From the NCBI RefSeq assembly GCF_964656455.1, contig NC_135723.1, positions 102,687,283 to 102,751,282 on the forward strand: a DNA stretch of 64,000 nucleotides. The letters run 5' to 3'. Shown piece after piece: positions 59,425 through 64,000 of this stretch; positions within the stretch are counted from its first letter, which is position 1; each line of letters begins with the position of its first letter. This stretch comes from Halichoerus grypus. Taxonomy: Eukaryota; Chordata; Mammalia; Carnivora; Phocidae. Both the position numbers and the translations under genes were made by a program. The notes under the pieces were generated by a model. The model was not told where the DNA came from and ran no database searches. It saw only the letters and a list, made by a program, of their open reading frames with translations.

Positions 59425-59575
59425 TTTCTTTCTTTTTCTTTCTTTCTCTCTCTCTCTTTCTCTCTCTCTCTCTTTCCTTTCTTTCCTTCCTTCCTTCCTC
59501 CCTCCCTACCTCCCTCCCACCCTCCCACCCTCCCTTCTTCCTTTCCTTTCCTTTTCTTTCTTTCTTTCTACTTTT
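59348..59575. repeat. (CTTT)n expansion with CCTT/CCCT variants
   Basis: About 228 bases of ctttctttctttctttcttt grading into ctctctctctttccttt and ccttccttcctccctccc, and back to ctttctttc, ending with a T run. It abuts an antisense L1 3' end and probably grew from the L1 A-tail. Its minus-strand frame is a low-complexity Lys/Glu/Arg run. Confidence 0.95.
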
Positions 59576-59697
59576 TTTTTTTTAATCCTTAGATTTTTTT
59601 AAATTTAAATTAAATTAGCCAACGTATAGTACATCATTAGTTTCAGATGTAGGGTGCAGTACTTCATCAGTTGCATATAACACTCAGTGCTCATCAC
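59576..59697 (-). mobile_element. L1 3' end fragment, minus strand
   Basis: Antisense: aaattaaattagccaacgta, tagtacatcattagtttcag, atgtagggtgcagtacttca, tcagttgcatataacactca, gtgctcatcaca. This is the carnivore L1 3'UTR end, about 120 bases, severely 5'-truncated. Confidence 0.85.
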
Positions 59698-59819
59698 ACA
59701 GACTTTGTGAAGTTCCAGATACATCCATAGTGATCCACCACTAACAGAGAGAAGCAGAGACCAAATTGACTACTGACTTTGTAGTTGTTAATCTCTGATA
59801 ACACTAGCTTTAAGAGGCA

Positions 59820-59876
59820 AGTGTGTGTGTGTGTGTGTGTGTGTGTACGTGTGTGTGTATCCATCCATCCATCCAC
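59820..59876. repeat. (GT)n and (CATC)n microsatellites
   Basis: gtgtgtgtgtgtgtgtgtgt with one tac interruption, then ccatccatccatccatcc. Confidence 0.95.
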
Positions 59877-60516
59877 CTGGGCCATTGCATAAAAGCAGCC
59901 AGTGAACTTTTCTTCCAGCCATGATAGAGTAACTAACACAAACTTTCCCTCCTGGCATAAACAGCTCTAAGACTGGTCAAAAGTGAGGCAGCTGTTGAAA
60001 GGTATGGAACAACAGGCCTCACAAAGGCATAATCCTTGAGGGAAAGGAAGCATAGGGGGTGTGGCTCATGACCACCTGGCTCTCTGCCTATAGCACTTTC
60101 CAGAGGGACAGGAAGGTAGATCTCCTCCCAGCTGTGGCCTCAATGACCTGAGATGGAGGAAGAAGAGATTTGAATTCTTGCCTAAGAAGCCAAAAATGTG
60201 TAGACCACTAGAATGAGGCCTTGCCATGGACTAAGTTCATGTCTGACAAAGGAAATACAAACCTGATACGATCAAAAAGATACATTGGTAATTTTCTTGC
60301 TGCCAGAACAAAACTCACTTATAAGTTAAGAACACCCTATCCACAGCATCCAGCATAAAAATTTGAAAACAATTTCTAGAGTTGAAAAAAAAATACAAAT
60401 ATGTGACCCATGATCAAGGAAAATAGCAGTTAATAGAAACAAGCCTTGAGATGACTTTGATGTTGGAATTTTCAGACAAGGACTTTAAAGAAGTTATTAT
60501 GAATAGATTCAAGGTG

Positions 60517-60553
60517 GGGCGCCTCTCTGGCTCAGTCAGTAGAGCATGTGAAT
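60517..60553 (+). mobile_element. SINE 5' head fragment inside L1M
   Basis: Only the first ~37 bases of a tRNA-Lys SINE: ggggcgcctctctggctcag plus tcagtagagcatgtga. It contains the A-box-like sequence but no B box, body or A-tail. SINE copies usually lose the 5' end, so a 3'-deleted head is unusual. Confidence 0.7.
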
Positions 60554-61699
60554 TAAGGGAAAACATGGTCATAATGAGTGAACAAAGCAACAATTGAACA
60601 GAGAAATTAAAAGCATAAAAAATTTAGAATTGAAAATATAATATGTAAAATAAAAATTCAGTGGGTGGACTTAAAATAGATCAAGAATGATAGAAGAAAA
60701 GCAAGTTGATTTAAAGACAGTTCAATAGTATTATCCAACCTGAGGAACAGATATAAAGAGGGGAAAATATAATAAACTGTGTCTTCATGACCAGCAGGAC
60801 AGTATTCAAGTAGTCAAAAATACATGTAATTTGAGCCTCAAAAGGACATAAGAGAGAAAAAACAATTTTTAAAATGACTTGAAATTTCAATATTTGGTGC
60901 AAAAAAATTAAAATAATGATTTAAGAAGTTTAAGAAATCCCAAATGGGATAAAAACAAAGAGAGCCATTCCTATACTCCTGATGATCAAATTACTGAACA
61001 TCTAAGATAGAGAAATCTTCAAAGCAATTTGAGGGAAAGACACATTCTATACAGAGAAACAGTGATTCAAGTAACGGTTGATTTCTTTCCAGAAGATGAT
61101 AGAATAATATCTTAGAGTGTTGAAAGAAAAAGAATCCTTAACTTTGAATTCTGTATCAAGCAAAAATATCCTTCTACAATGAGGGTAAAACAGAGACATT
61201 GTCAGATAAGTGAAAACAGAGAGACTTACAAGACAACAGGTCTACACTACAGGATATATCTCAGGAACTTTTCAGGTTCGAGGAAAACGAGACCAGAAAA
61301 TTATACTTGAAGGATGAAATGAGGAACACCAGAAATAATAAATATGTGAGTAAATATAAAGTACTGTGTGTGCTTTGTCTATTGATTTCTTTGAAAGATA
61401 ACTGATTGCCAAATGTATGGAAATAACAGCATAAAGGATATGGAGTTAAATGGAGTGAAATTGTTATAAATTTCTTAATTTCTTATGTGAATTGGTAGAA
61501 TATTGACTTTATGTACATGATGGTGAGGTAAGGATGCATACATGATCCCTAAAGGAACAACAAAAAATAATATAAAGAGGTATGCCAAAAAGCCAATAAA
61601 GACATTAAAAATGGAATACTAAAAATATTTGATCACCTCTAAAGAAAGTAGAAAAGAAGAAATAGAGAAGCAGAGAGTAAACAGGACACATGGAAATAC

Positions 61700-62640
61700 C
61701 AGTAAAGTAAACACCAATAATTGCATTAAATGCAAATGGATTAAACACCCCAATTAAAAGATAAATATTATCATATTGGATTTTAAAGCATCAAGACCTA
61801 AATATCTACAAGGGATTCACTTTAAATACAGAGATACAAATACTTGAACATGAAAGAATGGTAAAAAAATACAGCATGAAAACAGTAAACATAAAATGTG
61901 GCTCTGTCTATACCGCTATCAGACAAGGTAGACTTCAAGACAAGGACTTCTGTTGAAGACAAAGACAGATATTTGATAGTAACAAAATTGGTAACTTGTC
62001 AGAAAGGCACAAACATAATAAATAGGTATGTATCTAGCAGCAAAGCTTTGAAATGCATGAAGCAAAAAACTGACAGAACCAGGACCAGTGGATAAGCCCA
62101 CAAATTATTGGAGATACATCATCCCCTCTCAATAATCAATAAAAAAATTAAGCATAATTTCAGTAAATATGTAGGTCATCTTAATCTAATTGACATTTAT
62201 AGACTATAGCCCAACAACCACATATACAGTCTTTTAAAGTGTAAGTAGAACTCACATTGTATGGAGCCATTATATGCCTAAAATGAAAATCAAAAGATTA
62301 AATCTTACAGAGTATATTCTTTGTCCACAAGACAATTAAGTTAGAAATCAAAAACAATAAGATATTTGGAAAAAGTACAAAATGTTTAAAAAATAAATAA
62401 TACTCTCTGAACCCATGGGTCAAAGAAAGTACAGAGATAAGTTAATAAATATTTTAACAATAAAAACACATATCAAAGCTTTTGGTACTTAGCTAACGTA
62501 GTGCTTCGTGAGAAATTTATACCTTTAAAGGTTTGTATTAGGAAAAAGGAAGATAAAGTCAATGATCTAAATCTCCTTCAAGAAATCAGAAAAAGAAATG
62601 CAAAATGAACCCTAAGTAGAAAGAGGGAAATATACAGAAA
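61700..62640 (+). pseudogene. L1M ORF2 endonuclease-domain remnant
   Basis: Encodes pieces of the APE-type endonuclease region of L1 ORF2, including SDKVDFKT at 61919-61942 and KALKCMKQKTD further on. Many stops and frameshifts break the frame. The catalytic residues cannot be followed in one frame. The second ORF2 remnant (62690-63540) contains LDFIKIK. Confidence 0.75.
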
Positions 62641-63559
62641 AAAATATAAAATATAAAATGGGCAAATAATAGAGACAACATATAAATGAGGAAGATTGAT
62701 AATGCCAAAATGTCAGTTCTCTCCAGATCGATTTATGGGTTTAATACAAGCTCAGTGAAAGTTCCAACCAGGAAGTAGAAATTGACAAGCTGATTCTAAA
62801 ACTTACATAGGAATTGCAGGGACCTAGCATAACTAAAACAAACTTGAAGAGGAAGTATATATTTTAAGGACTTCCACCACCTGTTTTTAACATTTACTAT
62901 AAAGTGCAGAAATTGAGTGTGGTGTTAGCATAAGTGAAGACAAATGATCAGTGGAACCTATTTGTCCGGAACTAGACACACACACTTAACAAGTTGATTT
63001 TGGGTAAGGTGGGAAGGGCTGAATAAAATCATTGGGAAACTTGAACTTTAACCCCACCCTTTTACCTAAACAATAATGCATTTTAGATAGATGATATTCT
63101 TAACCATAAAAGCTGAAATGATGAAACATTCAGAAGAGAACAATGGGAAATACCATAGCTTTGTTTTTGATAAAGACTTCATAGGCAGGAATCAAAACAC
63201 ACTTACCATAAAAATTGATCAGTTGGACTTCATCAAAATAAAAATTGCTGCTCATCAAAAGACATTGTTTGAAAATGAATAGTTCAGTAACAGACTGAAA
63301 AACTTATACTCAGTTCCATGTATCTGACATGGGATTTGTACCCATTATTTAAAAATGCCTACAAATCAATCATCTAAAAATGGGTAAGAGATTTGAATAG
63401 GCCCTTTCCCAAAGGAGATATGTAAATGGCTGATACACACATGAAATGATGCTCAACATCATTAGTCATTAGGAAATGCCAGTTAAAACCATGTTGAGAT
63501 ACCATCTCATAACTTGCTAGAATGGCTATAATTAAAAAGATTGATAATACCATGCGGGT

Positions 63560-63715
63560 GGGGGTGGGGGAAATAGGTGAAGGGGATTAAGAGTACACTT
63601 ATCATGATGAGTGCTGAGTAATGCATAAAATTATTGAATCATTATGTTGGTACACCTGAAACTAATATAGCACTGGTATGGTTAGTTATACTTCATTCAA
63701 TTAAAAGAGTAGAAT
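63560..63715 (+). mobile_element. Carnivore L1 3'UTR fragment
   Basis: aataggtgaaggggattaag, agtacacttatcatgatgag, tgctgagtaatgcataaaat, tattgaatcattatgttggt, acacctgaaactaatatagc and actggtatggttagttatac match a carnivore L1 3' end. It directly abuts the L1M late ORF2, so it may be that element's own 3' end after a deletion. Confidence 0.75.
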
Positions 63716-64000
63716 AGGGAGATACTTTTTTTCTGTGTCCTCTGAATCTAAGATGGAACCTGAAGTTCGTATTCCTTGTGTATATATATTGTTTTCTTTA
63801 GAGGTCTAGTTTTTCTCTGGGTAATTTATAAAATACCTTTTCAGTGTTAACAACTAATAAAACTATTCTATATATCTTAACATAGATCACTATCTATAGT
63901 TTTTACTAGTTCTTGCAATTATAGATGATTAATGCCTTCATTTGTTTATAAAAGTTTACTTCTGTAATCTCCTCGAATGCAAAACAAAATTTTAAAGATT

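Larger units (their letters stand above)
59925..63548 (+). mobile_element. Decayed L1M, plus strand, with internal deletions
   Basis: Sense L1M in order: a 5'-region/ORF1 candidate at about 59925-61080; ORF1 end to spacer (tactacaggatatatctcag, gaggaacaccagaaataat); ORF2 endonuclease region at about 61700-62640 (aattgcattaaatgcaaatg, tcagacaaggtagacttcaa, ctaattgacatttatagact); then a jump at about 62680-62700 to late ORF2 (aatgccaaaatgtcagttct, agaaattgacaagctgattc) and on to cttgctagaatggctataat. The reverse transcriptase core is missing. The 59925-60240 part is the least secure. Confidence 0.8.

Noticed and set aside
59154..59528. 124-codon Lys/Glu-rich minus-strand frame
   Set aside because: It is a translation of the CTTT array.

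Overview
The window reads as nuclear DNA of a carnivoran mammal, most likely an arctoid (bear, seal or mustelid group) rather than a dog or cat. The main evidence is four clear copies and one fragment of tRNA-Lys-derived carnivore SINEs whose heads read gggcgcctgggtggctca or close variants, several young carnivore-type L1 copies, and old mammal-wide MIR, L2, MER5, MLT and L1M remnants. The arctoid placement is an inference from the SINE and L1 3'UTR variants as remembered. I see no convincing protein-coding gene, tRNA gene, CRISPR array or bacterial feature. The open frames present are short, often in repeats or low-complexity tracts, and carry no domain I recognise. The window is best described as intergenic or deep intronic DNA.

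Layout. Positions 1-19 kb are mostly unique sequence with ancient repeats: a MaLR LTR at 864-1260, a 5'-truncated minus-strand L1 with a 16-bp target-site duplication at 6195-7091, several MIRs including one with an internal 80-bp tandem duplication, and a GATA/GGTGGATG satellite at 16.5-16.8 kb. Positions 19.4-24.1 kb are an L1 cluster. Two separate L1 insertions each show a 5' inversion of the twin-priming type and each is bracketed by an exact target-site duplication (19429-21628 and 22713-24134). The first carries a nested SINE. The second carries two L1 3'UTRs in tandem. An older L1M lies between them.

Positions 24-29 kb are unique sequence with an ERVL-type LTR on the minus strand (26519-27031). 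Positions 29.5-31.5 kb are CpG-rich and hold a pair of ~107-bp inverted arms about 575 bp apart (about 92% identical), with a weak candidate first exon between them. Positions 32-56 kb alternate unique DNA with L1M 3' ends, MIRs, SINEs, a pyrimidine tract at 49.3-49.5 kb and a MaLR LTR at 53.5-54.0 kb. Positions 58.7-64 kb hold two MIRs, a large CTTT expansion on a short L1 3' end, and a long, decayed plus-strand L1M with internal deletions.

No genes work together here. What the window records is a layered history of retrotransposition: nested insertions, template-switch or twin-priming inversions, and repeat-tail expansion. The best non-repeat candidates are the CpG-rich block with inverted arms at 29.5-31.5 kb, a CTCF-type motif at 5833-5844 and a perfect 15-bp hairpin at 51751-51784. 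Family names come from recalled consensus sequences, not from a database search.
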